From a virus: a stretch of 21,249 nt of DNA. Location: positions 1 to 21,249 of IMG/VR virus record IMGVR_UViG_3300046455_000532; one strand, written 5' to 3'. Of this stretch, positions 1-7,823 are shown in pieces (positions within the stretch are counted from its first letter, which is position 1; every line of letters begins with the position of its first letter). The translations under genes were made by a program, and so were the position numbers. The notes under the pieces were generated by a model. That model searched no databases, was not told the origin of the DNA, and worked only from the letters and a program-made list of their open reading frames with translations.

Positions 1-178
1 TCGAGGTCGCGCCGCAGCCATCAGGACAGGCAAGCACAATGAACTGGTGGTTGTGGCTTCCGTCCATGTTCGCAGCCCACTGGACCTCGGCGGCGGGGAT
101 CGTGCCGCTGTGGCCTAGCTCGTCGTAGACCACGTCGATGGAGCCGTCAGCGTTGAAGAGAACTGGTCGTACGCTCAT
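1..178 (-). CDS. Unknown phage protein, 3' end outside window
   Basis: The ATG overlaps the stop of the upstream fibre paralogue as ATGA, so this is very likely the next cistron of the operon. The 59 visible residues begin MSVRPVLFNADGSIDVVYDE and end in CPDGCGATS just before the window edge. The CPxGC pair could be half of a zinc ribbon, but the second half is outside the window. I do not recognise the family. Its place directly after two receptor-binding proteins fits a small tail accessory protein, which is inference only. The codons are GC-rich like those of its neighbours. Confidence 0.7.
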   Translation of the reverse strand, partial: MSVRPVLFNADGSIDVVYDELGHSGTIPAAEVQWAANMDGSHNHQFIVLACPDGCGATS

Positions 179-1053
179 GGATTGCTTTCAACGGAGATGC
201 TTTGCCCGGCGGCGTTGGGTTGTGCCACTGTCATGGCGCTAGCGGTCGGCACAACCGCCATGACGACACCTAAAAGATTGGGACCAAGAACCGTAGGCTG
301 ACCGCAATTGCTCACGGACCACGTCCCATTCTTGGTGACCGTAGGACTCACTGGTTTCTTGGCGATAAAAGGAACGTTCGTGAAGAGGTTCTGAGAAGTC
401 AGGCCATAGCCACCCAGGACCGGGTACGGATACGAATCACCAATGACCTCGTAGTACCGGAGGCACCGCGCCAGGTCGTCAGACGGGTGCAGCGGCGCGT
501 AGTCCGCCGCCTGCGAGCCGACCACCAGCATGGCGTTGTCGAGATAGGCCGTACAGGATTGATCAAATACTGCATCGACTAGGAGATTCGTTGCGGTGGC
601 AGCAACCACTCTGCTGTGAGTCAACGTTTCGTAGGCCCCACCGCCTGTGTGATACGCGCTGTAAGTTGCGCCAGTCACGGGATCATAGATCCTGAGCCTG
701 ACGGCATTCGCCGTCGCGCACCGTACACGCATTGAAAAGGCCACTGTCCGACCTTTCAGCGTGTTCAATTGCTCTACCAACCCGGTTTGACTGAAGACCG
801 TCCCGCCAGTGCTTCGCGTATAGGTGACCGCAGCACATGCACCGGTGGATGCGTCAGCATTGGCCGTATCTCGACTGACTGACAGCGTGTCTGCACCGAC
901 AAGGTTGATTTGCCACATGTCGGCTGCCCGCGTACTGGTTCCCGTGAACGGTCCGTTGCCGCGCTGCCAGATCTCGAAGCCGCCGTTTGTGAGCAGGTTG
1001 GCCCGCGCGGTGTCCCTGGCCAACTCAACGTTCGGCACCTGCTGGCGGGTCAC
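175..1053 (-). CDS. Tail fibre tip / receptor-binding-like protein, short paralogue
   Basis: This 292-aa protein starts at a GTG that overlaps the TAG of the collagen fibre gene (TAGTG). Residues 15-34 are identical to residues 232-251 of that upstream protein ([20 protein letters not shown]). A second shared block runs from about 131 to 201 (YSAYHx[11 protein letters not shown], ADYAPxHPxDDLARCxRYYE). The [14 protein letters not shown] signature is, from general knowledge, common in the beta-rich, carbohydrate-binding-like ends of phage tail fibres. The protein lacks the collagen stalk and stem of its neighbour, so it is either a second adhesin attached to that fibre or an alternative tip. 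The last 90 residues diverge completely from the neighbour, as expected for a receptor-contacting surface. The assignment as a tail protein is firm; the receptor is unknown. Confidence 0.8.
   Translation of the reverse strand: MTRQQVPNVELARDTARANLLTNGGFEIWQRGNGPFTGTSTRAADMWQINLVGADTLSVSRDTANADASTGACAAVTYTRSTGGTVFSQTGLVEQLNTLKGRTVAFSMRVRCATANAVRLRIYDPVTGATYSAYHTGGGAYETLTHSRVVAATATNLLVDAVFDQSCTAYLDNAMLVVGSQAADYAPLHPSDDLARCLRYYEVIGDSYPYPVLGGYGLTSQNLFTNVPFIAKKPVSPTVTKNGTWSVSNCGQPTVLGPNLLGVVMAVVPTASAMTVAQPNAAGQSISVESNP
451..540 (-). repeat. Duplicated fibre block, C-terminal part (copy 2 at 1299-1388)
   Basis: About 78 of 90 bases match 1299-1388 without gaps. Both copies encode the stretch running from DNAMLVVGS through DDLARC to RYY. 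The similarity comes from duplication of the fibre-tip domain in the two adjacent genes. Confidence 0.85.
950..1018 (-). repeat. Duplicated fibre block, N-terminal part (copy 2 at 1783-1851)
   Basis: About 51 of the first 55 bases match at a constant offset of 833. The encoded residues [20 protein letters not shown] are identical, so the differences inside this stretch are synonymous. That fits an older duplication held by selection rather than a recent copy. Confidence 0.85.
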
Positions 1054-2537
1054 TACGGATTAGCCTCCGCAGCGTAGGTCGGGTTCATTAAGACATGGCC
1101 AGTAGCAGCCACCTGTCCGTAGAAGTCCGCGCCTTTGTAATTCTGGAATGTGCACAAGATTGGACTGATATTTATGTTGTTTACGCCACCAGACATTGTG
1201 ACCGTTGGAGAAACCGCTTTCGGCGTGATCCACGTAATCCACCACTCCATTTGTTCGGCAGCAATGCCATAGGCCGCATTACGCACATCCGCATTCTCGT
1301 AGTACCTCATACACCGCGCCAGGTCGTCGGCCGGGTGCATCGGCGCGTAGTCGGCTGGCACCGAGCCGACCACCAGCATGGCGTTGTCACAGTAGCCCGA
1401 CCAGGAACCGTTGAATTCCAGCCCGGCAGACGCGCCAGTTTTTGTAGGAGTCGTAATGGACAATCTCTGCCATCCGTTCCCGCCAGCGTGGTACGCACTA
1501 TAGATTTTGGTCCCCGACGCATTCTCCAGCCAGGCCCTCACGGCGTTCGCGTTGTCGCAGAACACATCGATGGCAAAGGTGCACGTCGCGCTGGTAAGCG
1601 GCACTTCGATATTTGATTGATAGAGATAGCCAACCCCGCCGGTGCCCTTTGTCCAGTGGATCAAGGCAGCATAAGTGCTCGCATAGTTCGTCACCGCCGC
1701 TCTGCTGACATCCATTGCTGAGGTGCCGCCACCCAGCAGCATGAGCCACCTGTCGGCGGTATAGGCCCCGGTAGTGGTAAGCGGCCCGTTGCCGCGCTGC
1801 CAGATCTCAAAGCCACCGTTCGTGAGCAGGTTGGCCCTGGCCGTGTCGGCCCCAAGCTTGGCGTTGGTGACTGCCGCGTTGGCCAGGTCGACCGTGGCGA
1901 TCGTGCCGTCGGCGATCTTGGCAGAGGTGATCGTGTTGTCAGCGATACCGGTGCCGCCATTGATCGGCAGTGCCGGGGTGTAGCTGGTGGACGAGTAGTC
2001 GACGATGACACGCTCGCTGCCGTTGAGCGCGTCAGTGAAGGTGATGACCGAGCCAGCCAGGGTGTAGTTGCCGTCGACGGCGGACTGCACCACACCTGCA
2101 CGTGAGACGATCAGGATGGCCAGCGGCACCTGAGACAGCGTCACCGTCGTGGCACCGTTGATCGGCATGAACTCTTCGTGGACCGACGAGGACGGACCGA
2201 TCGCACCTGGCGCACCGTCGGCACCCGCCGGACCCGTTGCACCAGCCGTTCCGGGAACACCCTGCGGACCCTGAGCACCGGTCGCGCCCTGCGGTCCTGT
2301 AGCCCCCGGTGGCCCGGGAACCGTCGAGGCTGCACCGGTTGGCCCGGTTGGACCGGGAGGACCGGTAGCGCCGGGTGGCCCGGGAACTTCACTGGCCGGC
2401 CCGGGTGGTCCCGGGACCGTCGAGTCTTCGCCGGGCGGTCCCTGTGGCCCAGGTGGACCCGGCGGTCCCGGGATGCCTGAGGAATGCAGCGGCGGGACCG
2501 GGTTCACGTTGACCGCCGCGCCGTTACCGGGCGGCAC
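1053..2537 (-). CDS. Tail fibre with collagen-like stalk
   Basis: The frame stays open further upstream, but that part is Arg-rich and lies antiphase under the previous gene. The first sensible start is a GTG at 2537, giving 494 aa with a 14-base overlap; a GTG at 2507 is also possible, and neither has a clear ribosome site. Residues 21-115 are interrupted Gly-X-Y triplets rich in GPP, GPQ and GAT, expected to form a trimeric collagen-type stalk. Residues 125-186 ([32 protein letters not shown]) resemble a small beta domain common in phage fibres. Residues 193-228 ([20 protein letters not shown]) look like a fibre stem. From 232 on comes the [14 protein letters not shown] tip shared with the next gene. 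The role is probably host recognition. It is co-transcribed with its paralogue downstream. Confidence 0.88.
   Translation of the reverse strand: MPPGNGAAVNVNPVPPLHSSGIPGPPGPPGPQGPPGEDSTVPGPPGPASEVPGPPGATGPPGPTGPTGAASTVPGPPGATGPQGATGAQGPQGVPGTAGATGPAGADGAPGAIGPSSSVHEEFMPINGATTVTLSQVPLAILIVSRAGVVQSAVDGNYTLAGSVITFTDALNGSERVIVDYSSTSYTPALPINGGTGIADNTITSAKIADGTIATVDLANAAVTNAKLGADTARANLLTNGGFEIWQRGNGPLTTTGAYTADRWLMLLGGGTSAMDVSRAAVTNYASTYAALIHWTKGTGGVGYLYQSNIEVPLTSATCTFAIDVFCDNANAVRAWLENASGTKIYSAYHAGGNGWQRLSITTPTKTGASAGLEFNGSWSGYCDNAMLVVGSVPADYAPMHPADDLARCMRYYENADVRNAAYGIAAEQMEWWITWITPKAVSPTVTMSGGVNNINISPILCTFQNYKGADFYGQVAATGHVLMNPTYAAEANP
2193..2477 (-). repeat. Collagen-like Gly-X-Y coding repeat
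   Basis: This low-complexity stretch of GGN-CCN-type codons encodes residues 21-115 of the fibre. The triplets are interrupted by short breaks such as EDSTV, ASEV and AASTV. Such coding repeats often change length by slippage or recombination, so stalk length may vary between related phages (inference). Confidence 0.9.
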
Positions 2538-3387
2538 TTGCCATCGCCGCCAGACCGAATGGTTGTCTGAACGCGTAGTGCCCGCGCGAGTACGGCGCCC
2601 AGATGGCTGCCTGCCGCGACATCTCCAGCGCGGCCATTGACTGCGAGGCCTGGCTGCCGCCGGCTGCCGCGGACGCCAGACGCGCGGGGAAGTTGTGCCA
2701 CGCCTCGATGTGCCCGGCCGCCGCGGCGTAGTCCAGGTCGACCGACAGGTCGTCATCGTCATCCGTCGGGTTGCTGGCATCCAGTCCGTTGACCAGCGTG
2801 TTGGCCGGTCGGCGCGCCGTCAGGATGGCGCCGTTCAGCACGAATCCGCCGGCAGCGACGATGACGTGTCCCTGCTGCTGCATCACCTCGAACGGGATGC
2901 TCGAGTACGCGTGCGGCCCGACGGGGTAGCTGTACTGGAGGTCCACCACCTGCGCCGTCCCGGTGATCCACGGCGCCTGTGCGGTGACGTCCACCTCCGG
3001 GTCGACGCAGTTGAGCAGGAAGCGCTCCGACAGCCAGCAGCGACGCAGTCCGGCGAGCACCGACGGGCGCAGCTCGCCCGATGGATTGAGGTGGTGGAAC
3101 TCGCACACCTCGCCGATCGCCGGAGGTTGCTGCCAGTTGCGCTCGGTGATGATCGTGCCGCTGGTCGGGTCGTACGCCTGCACCAGCCGCTGACGGTCGT
3201 AGTCGGCCACGCTCGGCGCGCGGCGCAACAGCCAGAGGTTCTCCGGTTCGCCGAGCGTGAGGCCCGACTGAAGCTCGGGGAAGTACGCCGAGCGCGCCTG
3301 CCCGCTGCGGCTGGTGTCCTGGGTCGCGGTGAAGTACGGGCCGACACGGTGAGCAACAGCCCGCTCAATGTCGGCCAGACTGGTCAT
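2524..3387 (-). CDS. Probable head-tail connector / tail adaptor protein
   Basis: The ATG overlaps the previous stop as ATGA, and AAAGAGAA just upstream may serve as ribosome site. The 287-aa product begins with a helix ([15 protein letters not shown]). It has a mixed region around residues 60-120 ([29 protein letters not shown]) and a beta-rich centre. An acidic DDDDD run lies near residue 210, and the C-terminal end is Ala-rich and helical. Its place between the capsid genes and the fibre, its size, and the pattern of an N-terminal helix followed by a '[13 protein letters not shown]' helix fit a connector that docks the portal to the tail. I did not recognise a specific family, so the role rests mainly on gene order. 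Confidence 0.6.
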   Translation of the reverse strand: MTSLADIERAVAHRVGPYFTATQDTSRSGQARSAYFPELQSGLTLGEPENLWLLRRAPSVADYDRQRLVQAYDPTSGTIITERNWQQPPAIGEVCEFHHLNPSGELRPSVLAGLRRCWLSERFLLNCVDPEVDVTAQAPWITGTAQVVDLQYSYPVGPHAYSSIPFEVMQQQGHVIVAAGGFVLNGAILTARRPANTLVNGLDASNPTDDDDDLSVDLDYAAAAGHIEAWHNFPARLASAAAGGSQASQSMAALEMSRQAAIWAPYSRGHYAFRQPFGLAAMASAAR

Positions 3388-3635
3388 TTCTCTTTGTCTG
3401 CCGCCGGGGCGTTGACGGGCCTGGGTGCCTTCGCGGGTGGCGGCGTGGGTTCGCCCGGGCGCGCGGTGCGCGAGGTGTAGATGCCTTCCTCGTCCGACGG
3501 CATGTACGGCAGGCCGGCCTTGCCGTCGGCGCGGAGCTGGTTGGCCGTCTCTTCGTCCACGTCGACTTCCTGGCCGGCTGCCAGCGGCTTGCCATCCGCA
3601 TCAGCGCCATTGACCAGCATCACAAGTTTGACCAT
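3384..3635 (-). CDS. Small head-associated protein, DGKA motif
   Basis: The product has 83 aa. TAGGAG at 3650-3645 lies 9 bases before the ATG and includes the TAG stop of the upstream gene, so translation is probably coupled and the start is well set. Residues 19-42 (AAGQEVDVDEETANQLRADG, then KAGL) carry a motif also present in the two genes upstream at 3648-4061 and 4064-4258. The C-terminal third is Pro/Ala-rich and probably flexible. Short phage proteins of this pattern often lie between the capsid and connector genes, but I know of no proven function. A capsid-decoration or connector accessory role is inference. Confidence 0.7.
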   Translation of the reverse strand: MVKLVMLVNGADADGKPLAAGQEVDVDEETANQLRADGKAGLPYMPSDEEGIYTSRTARPGEPTPPPAKAPRPVNAPAADKEK

Positions 3636-3647
3636 GAAGGGGTGCTC

Positions 3648-4061
3648 CTATGCCGTTGTGAAAGTGAAGTCAGCCGTGAGCGTCACGTAGGTGCCCACGG
3701 TGACGGTGATGCGGTAGTGGTAGAGCGTGGCCGTGGTCAGCCCGGTCAGGTTCACCACCACGTCGCCCACGCCGGCCGCAGGCGTGGCTGCCTGGTTCGT
3801 GCCGTACGCCGTCGTGGTGCCGTAGTTGGCGGCCATCGCGGTACACGGCACATCCACCGTAAAGCCGAGTTGTGCGGTGGTGGCGGCGCGCGAAATCATC
3901 CGCACGTTGCGGATGCCAGCCCCCATCAGCGCCGCTTTGCCGTCACCAATCAAGCTGGCCACCAGCGCCTCGTTGGCGACGTCCGCCTGGTGACCAGCGC
4001 CGTAGTACGTGGTTGGCGTCACGGCGTCCTGCACCGGCGCCGTATAGATGATCCTGGACAT
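3648..4061 (-). CDS. Small virion protein with Ig/FN3-like end
   Basis: This 137-aa protein starts with an ATG two bases after the TAG of the previous gene. Residues 20-47 (YGAGHQADVANEALVASLIG, then DGKA) repeat the small motif seen in both flanking genes. Residues 70-137 are beta-rich and end in alternating Thr and hydrophobic residues (GLTTATLYHYRITVTVGTYV), as in fibronectin-III or Ig-like strands. Phage head-decoration and tail proteins often carry such domains. Its place two genes after the major capsid protein makes a decoration protein plausible. This is inferred from fold appearance and position, not from a family match. Confidence 0.65.
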   Translation of the reverse strand: MSRIIYTAPVQDAVTPTTYYGAGHQADVANEALVASLIGDGKAALMGAGIRNVRMISRAATTAQLGFTVDVPCTAMAANYGTTTAYGTNQAATPAAGVGDVVVNLTGLTTATLYHYRITVTVGTYVTLTADFTFTTA

Positions 4062-4063
4062 GG

Positions 4064-4258
4064 CTACTTGACCTTGGCCTCCTCCTCAGCCGGCAAGCCA
4101 GTGGTGTCGGTGACCTCCGCCTTGCCGTCGTTGCGGAGGCTGATGATGTACTCGACATCCGCCTCAACGAAGTCAGTCTCGTGGCCGGGGCCATAGGTGA
4201 CGCCTTCGTGGCCAGGGCGGGGGTCGGTTGAGATCGCCAGGAAGCGCACGCGCGCCAT
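4064..4258 (-). CDS. Small protein, DGKA motif, unknown function
   Basis: The product has 64 aa, and its ATG overlaps the upstream TAA as TAATG. Residues 22-49 (YGPGHETDFVEADVEYIISL, then RNDGKAEV) carry the motif shared with the next two genes. The C-terminus is charged (PAEEEAKVK). There is no membrane segment or signal peptide. The tight coupling to the capsid gene cluster suggests a head-completion or accessory role, but none can be assigned from sequence. Confidence 0.65.
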   Translation of the reverse strand: MARVRFLAISTDPRPGHEGVTYGPGHETDFVEADVEYIISLRNDGKAEVTDTTGLPAEEEAKVK

Positions 4259-4425
4259 TACTTCTTCTTCGCTTTCTTCTCGGGCAACTTCGCCTCCTTC
4301 GTGCCGCGCAGCTTGTTCTGGGCTTCCTTCGGATCGAAGCCGGGGATTTGACCCCCGGCTGCGGCACCGAAGAAGCGTGCTTGTGCGCGTGATACAGGCT
4401 TCTTGTAGGGACGGCCGCCTGGCAT
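4258..4425 (-). CDS. Small basic protein, DUF3008-like
   Basis: The frame is open further upstream, but that part lies under the capsid gene and is Arg/Pro-rich. The ATG at 4425, four bases after the capsid stop, gives a sensible 55-aa product. It contains SRAQARFFGAAAGG followed by PKEAQNKLRG and LPEK and ends in a Lys-rich tail. This arrangement resembles small phage and bacterial proteins with an 'S-K-A-Q-x-R-F' start (DUF3008-like), a similarity recalled from memory and not searched. The strong positive charge might mean nucleic-acid or capsid-lumen contact, which is speculation. Confidence 0.65.
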   Translation of the reverse strand: MPGGRPYKKPVSRAQARFFGAAAGGQIPGFDPKEAQNKLRGTKEAKLPEKKAKKK

Positions 4426-4429
4426 GGGT

Positions 4430-5428
4430 TTACTCGCCGCCCGTGGCCGCCTTCTGCTTGATGTCGAAGAAGGGGTAGCGGTTGGCCTTGGTCTGTTGCA
4501 TGCGGGTGAGCGGATTCGGCACCGCGAACGCAAACCGCGCCGTCACGCGCAACGCGACCATGTCCTGCTGGAGCAGGTTGTAGATGATGGCGTTGGCGGC
4601 GTCGGTGATGACGCCCGTGTCGAACATCTCCATCGAGATGTCTTCGCGGATGCCGAGCATGCCCTGTTCCCAGTCGCCGCCAATCATCGAGTAGCCAGTC
4701 GCGGCCGTGGCGAACCCGCCCAGGCCGGCGTTGGAGAAGATGATCTTCTCGCCGTACAGCGTGCCGAGCTGCGGCCCGTCGTTCGGCGCGTTGTCGGGGT
4801 AGTAGAGCAGCTCGTTGGTGGTCGCGCGCAGGCCGCGCAATTTGGCTTTCACCTGCTTGCGTGCCCAGAAGCCCGAGACGTCGAAGCCGTCGGACTCGAC
4901 CGCTGCCATGCCCGCGTTCACGTCTGCCAGGTAGTCGGGCGTGGTGGCGCCGGCGACGATCTCGTTACCCGCGGCGGCGGCCGCAACGGCGATGGCCGGC
5001 GGGAACGTGGACGGCGCGTTGGTGCCAAAGAAAATGGCTTCGTCCAACGTGATCCCGAACGCCTCGGTGACGCGCGGCTTGACCTGACTCCAGAAGTCGT
5101 AGTCGAGGTCCGACAGCAGGTTCTTGCTGATCGGCACGATCACGGCGATCTCTTCGGCGTTCAGGTACACGTTGTCCCACGCGATGCTGGTCGTCTGCTT
5201 CAGACCGATGTCGCGCGCGTCCAGGTTGGCGCCGCTGATCCAGTACGCCAGCGGGAGCTGCGACAGGACCGGGATTCTCTGCTGGGCGCGCTTCATGCGC
5301 ACATGCGGGAAGAGCTGTAAGGCGGCGGATTTTTCCACCACCGATTGGACGATGTCGCGCTGTACGTCTTCTGGGATCAGCGGGCCCCCGCCGGGTGTGG
5401 CCCTTGTGGCGATCGAGTTGTACGGCAT
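4430..5428 (-). CDS. Major capsid protein, HK97 fold
   Basis: This 332-aa protein has the order typical of the HK97-type Phage_capsid family. An N-terminal helix (residues 18-40) is followed by an E-loop region with AYWIS at 61-65. Next comes the strand-helix pattern WDNVYLNAEEIAVIVPISKN at 84-103, then LLSDLDYDFW, then LDEAIFFGT at 128-136. The C-terminal part has the usual P-domain strands (GEKIIFSNAGL). There is no long N-terminal delta domain, which agrees with a separate scaffold encoded just upstream. A GGGGGATAGGG run directly before the ATG may act as ribosome site. Many copies of this protein would build the icosahedral head. Confidence 0.92.
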   Translation of the reverse strand: MPYNSIATRATPGGGPLIPEDVQRDIVQSVVEKSAALQLFPHVRMKRAQQRIPVLSQLPLAYWISGANLDARDIGLKQTTSIAWDNVYLNAEEIAVIVPISKNLLSDLDYDFWSQVKPRVTEAFGITLDEAIFFGTNAPSTFPPAIAVAAAAAGNEIVAGATTPDYLADVNAGMAAVESDGFDVSGFWARKQVKAKLRGLRATTNELLYYPDNAPNDGPQLGTLYGEKIIFSNAGLGGFATAATGYSMIGGDWEQGMLGIREDISMEMFDTGVITDAANAIIYNLLQQDMVALRVTARFAFAVPNPLTRMQQTKANRYPFFDIKQKAATGGE

Positions 5429-5450
5429 CCCTATCCCCCGACCGGCCTAG

Positions 5451-5469
5451 CCCGGATGGGGGATCCGGG
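5451..5469 (-). promoter_or_regulatory. Hairpin between scaffold and capsid genes
   Basis: A perfect 7-base stem (CCCGGAT / ATCCGGG) with a 5-base loop lies in the 42-base spacer between the scaffold stop and the capsid ATG. No U-run follows, so it is not a normal intrinsic terminator. It may protect the capsid mRNA 5' end or mark a processing site (inference). Confidence 0.4.
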
Positions 5470-5470
5470 G

Positions 5471-6208
5471 TCAGCCGACGTAGTAGTCGCGGAGGAGGCG
5501 CGAGACGGTCTGGTCGGATTGGGTGCCGGATGAAGCTGGCAACAGGTCCGGTTCGCCTGATCGTGCGCCGCGCATCTCCGCGAGGATCTGCTTGCGGAAT
5601 GCGGCGTTCATGCGGAGCTTCTGCTCCGCTTCTTTTTCGCCGCCGCTCTTCCAGGTCTTCTCAAGAGCCTTCAGAGCTTCCTTCACGATGAGGGTGCGTC
5701 CAGCGAGGCCGGTGCCTGCGCCGTCGAGCTTCAGGATGCGCTCGCGCTCCGATGGGGGGAGCATCTCGAGCAGCGGATCGATTGCGGCTTTGTCATGGAT
5801 GGAGCCGATCTGGTGGAGCTGCTGCATGAAATTGACATCCGCACCCACCGCCTGCTCGGCTTCGCGATCCATCTGCGCGTAGGCCCACGGGTCTTCGTCG
5901 CGCAGTTTCTTCCGCACCGCTGAGGCCGCATCCTGCTGTCGCTTCGCCTCGCGGCGGTCGACTTCAGACTGGACGCGCCTTTGGAGTTCCTCCGGGGTCA
6001 ACTCCAGCTTCTGTGCTGGCTCGTTACCGGTGGGCGGTTCCTTCTCGGCTTCGCGCGTCTCCCCCGGCGGTCGGTTGCGGCTGAACAATCGCTGCCACCA
6101 ACCTGGCGAAGACTCCGCGGACTCCGATTCAGAAACCTCCGACGATGACGGCGCATCGGAAGGCGTGGGTTCCGTCGAAAGACTCGTTTGTTCTGGTTCG
6201 ATCGCCAT
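5471..6208 (-). CDS. Probable capsid scaffolding protein
   Basis: An AGGAGGTG ribosome site at 6223-6216 lies only 3 bases from the ATG at 6214 but 9 bases from the second ATG at 6208, so I chose the latter (245 aa). Residues 1-35 are acidic and Ser-rich, and residues 36-65 are Pro/Glu-rich. From 70 to 120 there is a charged helix likely to form a coiled coil (LTPEELQRRVQSEVDRREAK), and residues 172-216 are again helical and basic. This layout, together with the position directly before the major capsid gene, is typical of phage scaffold proteins. No protease motif is visible. Scaffolds are poorly conserved, so the call rests on composition and order. Confidence 0.75.
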   Translation of the reverse strand: MAIEPEQTSLSTEPTPSDAPSSSEVSESESAESSPGWWQRLFSRNRPPGETREAEKEPPTGNEPAQKLELTPEELQRRVQSEVDRREAKRQQDAASAVRKKLRDEDPWAYAQMDREAEQAVGADVNFMQQLHQIGSIHDKAAIDPLLEMLPPSERERILKLDGAGTGLAGRTLIVKEALKALEKTWKSGGEKEAEQKLRMNAAFRKQILAEMRGARSGEPDLLPASSGTQSDQTVSRLLRDYYVG

Positions 6209-6215
6209 CTTCATT

Positions 6216-6223
6216 CACCTCCT
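6216..6223 (-). promoter_or_regulatory. Strong ribosome binding site of scaffold gene
   Basis: On the minus strand this reads AGGAGGTG, a near-perfect anti-16S match. Its spacing favours the ATG at 6208 over the one at 6214. It is the best ribosome site seen in the window and fits a protein needed in many copies. Confidence 0.8.
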
Positions 6224-6236
6224 GCGTGCGTGTCAA

Positions 6237-7799
6237 TCAGAATGGCGCGGGCACCTGCGCCTGCCGCGCTTGCAAAGCCGCATCCGCTGCCTGACGTTTG
6301 CGCCACTCCTCGTACCAGTCCGTCCCGGGCGCGGCCGGTTGCGGGACCGGCGGCGCTCCGGCGCCAGGAGCGACCACTGCGGCGGGTGCCGGTGGGGGCG
6401 GGCCGCCGCCGAACTGGTAGCGCGTGCGGTCCAGCGCGGTGGACAGGTCCATGCCCTGCGGGATCTGAAGCCCGCCGCCGCCCGGCTGGCCGTTCTGGAG
6501 CGACGCCAGCGGCGAGATCCCGGCGAGCGCCTTCGAGGTCGCCTGCTGCGCGACCTCGTTCATGTCGGGCATATCGTAGAACAGGCCCGAGGCGTCGATG
6601 GGTCCGACCGCTTTCTTGTTCTTGAAGGCGTCTAGGATCTGCTGCGTCGCGGCGGCAAAGCCGGGACCGACGCGCTGACCGGAGGTGGCGCGCCACGCGT
6701 CGATGGCCTGGGTGCCGGCGTTCTGCGCCGTGGCCATCGCATTGCGCTGCGACTCGATTGCCAGCCGCTGATTGTCGAACTTCGTCTGCTGCTGGGACTG
6801 ATCGATCGCCGCTCGCCGCGGCTCGACGGTGCTGTCCCACCACTGGTTGAACTGCGCCGACGCGGTCGCGCCGTCGAGCTTGCCGGCGGTCACCAGCCCG
6901 TGCAGCTCGTCGGCCTTGGTCTGCGCCTGCTGCTGAAGCTGGGCGATCTGGGAGCCGGTGTCCTTGGGCAGGTAGGCCGGATTCTGCTGGAAGTCGTACT
7001 TGCCGGTGGACGGGTTGTACGTGGACAGGTACGGCGAGGTGGTGTCCGAGGTGGACGCCGCGGGACGCTTCAGCTCCTCTTTGATCTTGTCGGCCTGCGC
7101 CTGATCCAGGTTCCCCGCCGCCTTCGCGCGGTCGACGTCCGAGTCGGTCTTGATGCCCAGCGCGGTGATCTGCGCACGGGTCAGGTCCGTCTCCGCGCCG
7201 ACCTTGCCGGCGGTCGCATTGGTCAGGCCGACGGTGGCGCTGCTCTCGGCGCCCTTGAGCCGCAGCTCTTCGTCGGCGCGCTTGCTGGCCTCGCCGGCGC
7301 GGGCGATCTCGGCGTTGATCTTGTTCTCGTCCATGCCGAGCTGGCGCCCGCGCTGCTCGACGGCGATGCGGTCCGCGTCGGTGATGTAGCCCTTGCCGGC
7401 TGCCTCGTTGCGCTGGCGCTGGGCGCGTGCCTGCTCTTCCGTCTCGCGCTTGATCGCGGTGAGCTGGTCCTCGTCAGGGTTGCTCGGACCCTTCAGCGGC
7501 GCCGACGGCTCGATGATGCGCTTGGGTTCGTTCCCGGCGATGACCTCGTAGACCGCGCCGTTGGGGCCATCGACATACACCGCGCCGGTGGACGACGAGC
7601 GCGACAGGTCGGACAGCATGTTGCGGTAGCTGTCCTGCGCCTTGGCCAGCGAGTCGGTGGCAACCGAGCGCGTCGCCGCGCTCGCGGTGGTGTCCTTGGA
7701 CTGGGCGTCCAGCGCGGCGACCTGTTCATGAAGCCGCTTCAGCTCGTCCAGTTGCTGCTGGTTGATGCCGGGGTTGGTGACCGTTTGCGTGGTGGGCAT
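6237..7799 (-). CDS. Coiled-coil virion protein, unknown function
   Basis: This 520-aa protein is preceded by AGAGGA 7 bases before its ATG, a good ribosome site. It is largely helical. Gln/Ala/Glu/Lys-rich segments around residues 14-60, 110-250 and 280-370 are likely coiled coils. Residues 72-96 (GAVYVDGPNGAVYEV) form a short beta-like patch. Residues about 446-488 are Pro/Ala/Gly-rich, and the protein ends in AQVPAPF. There is no catalytic motif, signal or membrane segment. It lies between the giant ejection-type protein and the scaffold, where short-tailed phages often encode internal head proteins that leave with the DNA. An internal or ejected structural protein is the best guess. Confidence 0.7.
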   Translation of the reverse strand: MPTTQTVTNPGINQQQLDELKRLHEQVAALDAQSKDTTASAATRSVATDSLAKAQDSYRNMLSDLSRSSSTGAVYVDGPNGAVYEVIAGNEPKRIIEPSAPLKGPSNPDEDQLTAIKRETEEQARAQRQRNEAAGKGYITDADRIAVEQRGRQLGMDENKINAEIARAGEASKRADEELRLKGAESSATVGLTNATAGKVGAETDLTRAQITALGIKTDSDVDRAKAAGNLDQAQADKIKEELKRPAASTSDTTSPYLSTYNPSTGKYDFQQNPAYLPKDTGSQIAQLQQQAQTKADELHGLVTAGKLDGATASAQFNQWWDSTVEPRRAAIDQSQQQTKFDNQRLAIESQRNAMATAQNAGTQAIDAWRATSGQRVGPGFAAATQQILDAFKNKKAVGPIDASGLFYDMPDMNEVAQQATSKALAGISPLASLQNGQPGGGGLQIPQGMDLSTALDRTRYQFGGGPPPPAPAAVVAPGAGAPPVPQPAAPGTDWYEEWRKRQAADAALQARQAQVPAPF

Positions 7800-7823
7800 G
7801 GCTCAGTCCTCTATGGTTCGGCA

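Noticed and set aside
2193-2477. Regular GC-rich repeats that could look like a CRISPR or tandem DNA repeat
   Set aside because: The periodicity is in codons (Gly-X-Y) of a fibre gene; there are no constant repeats with unique spacers.
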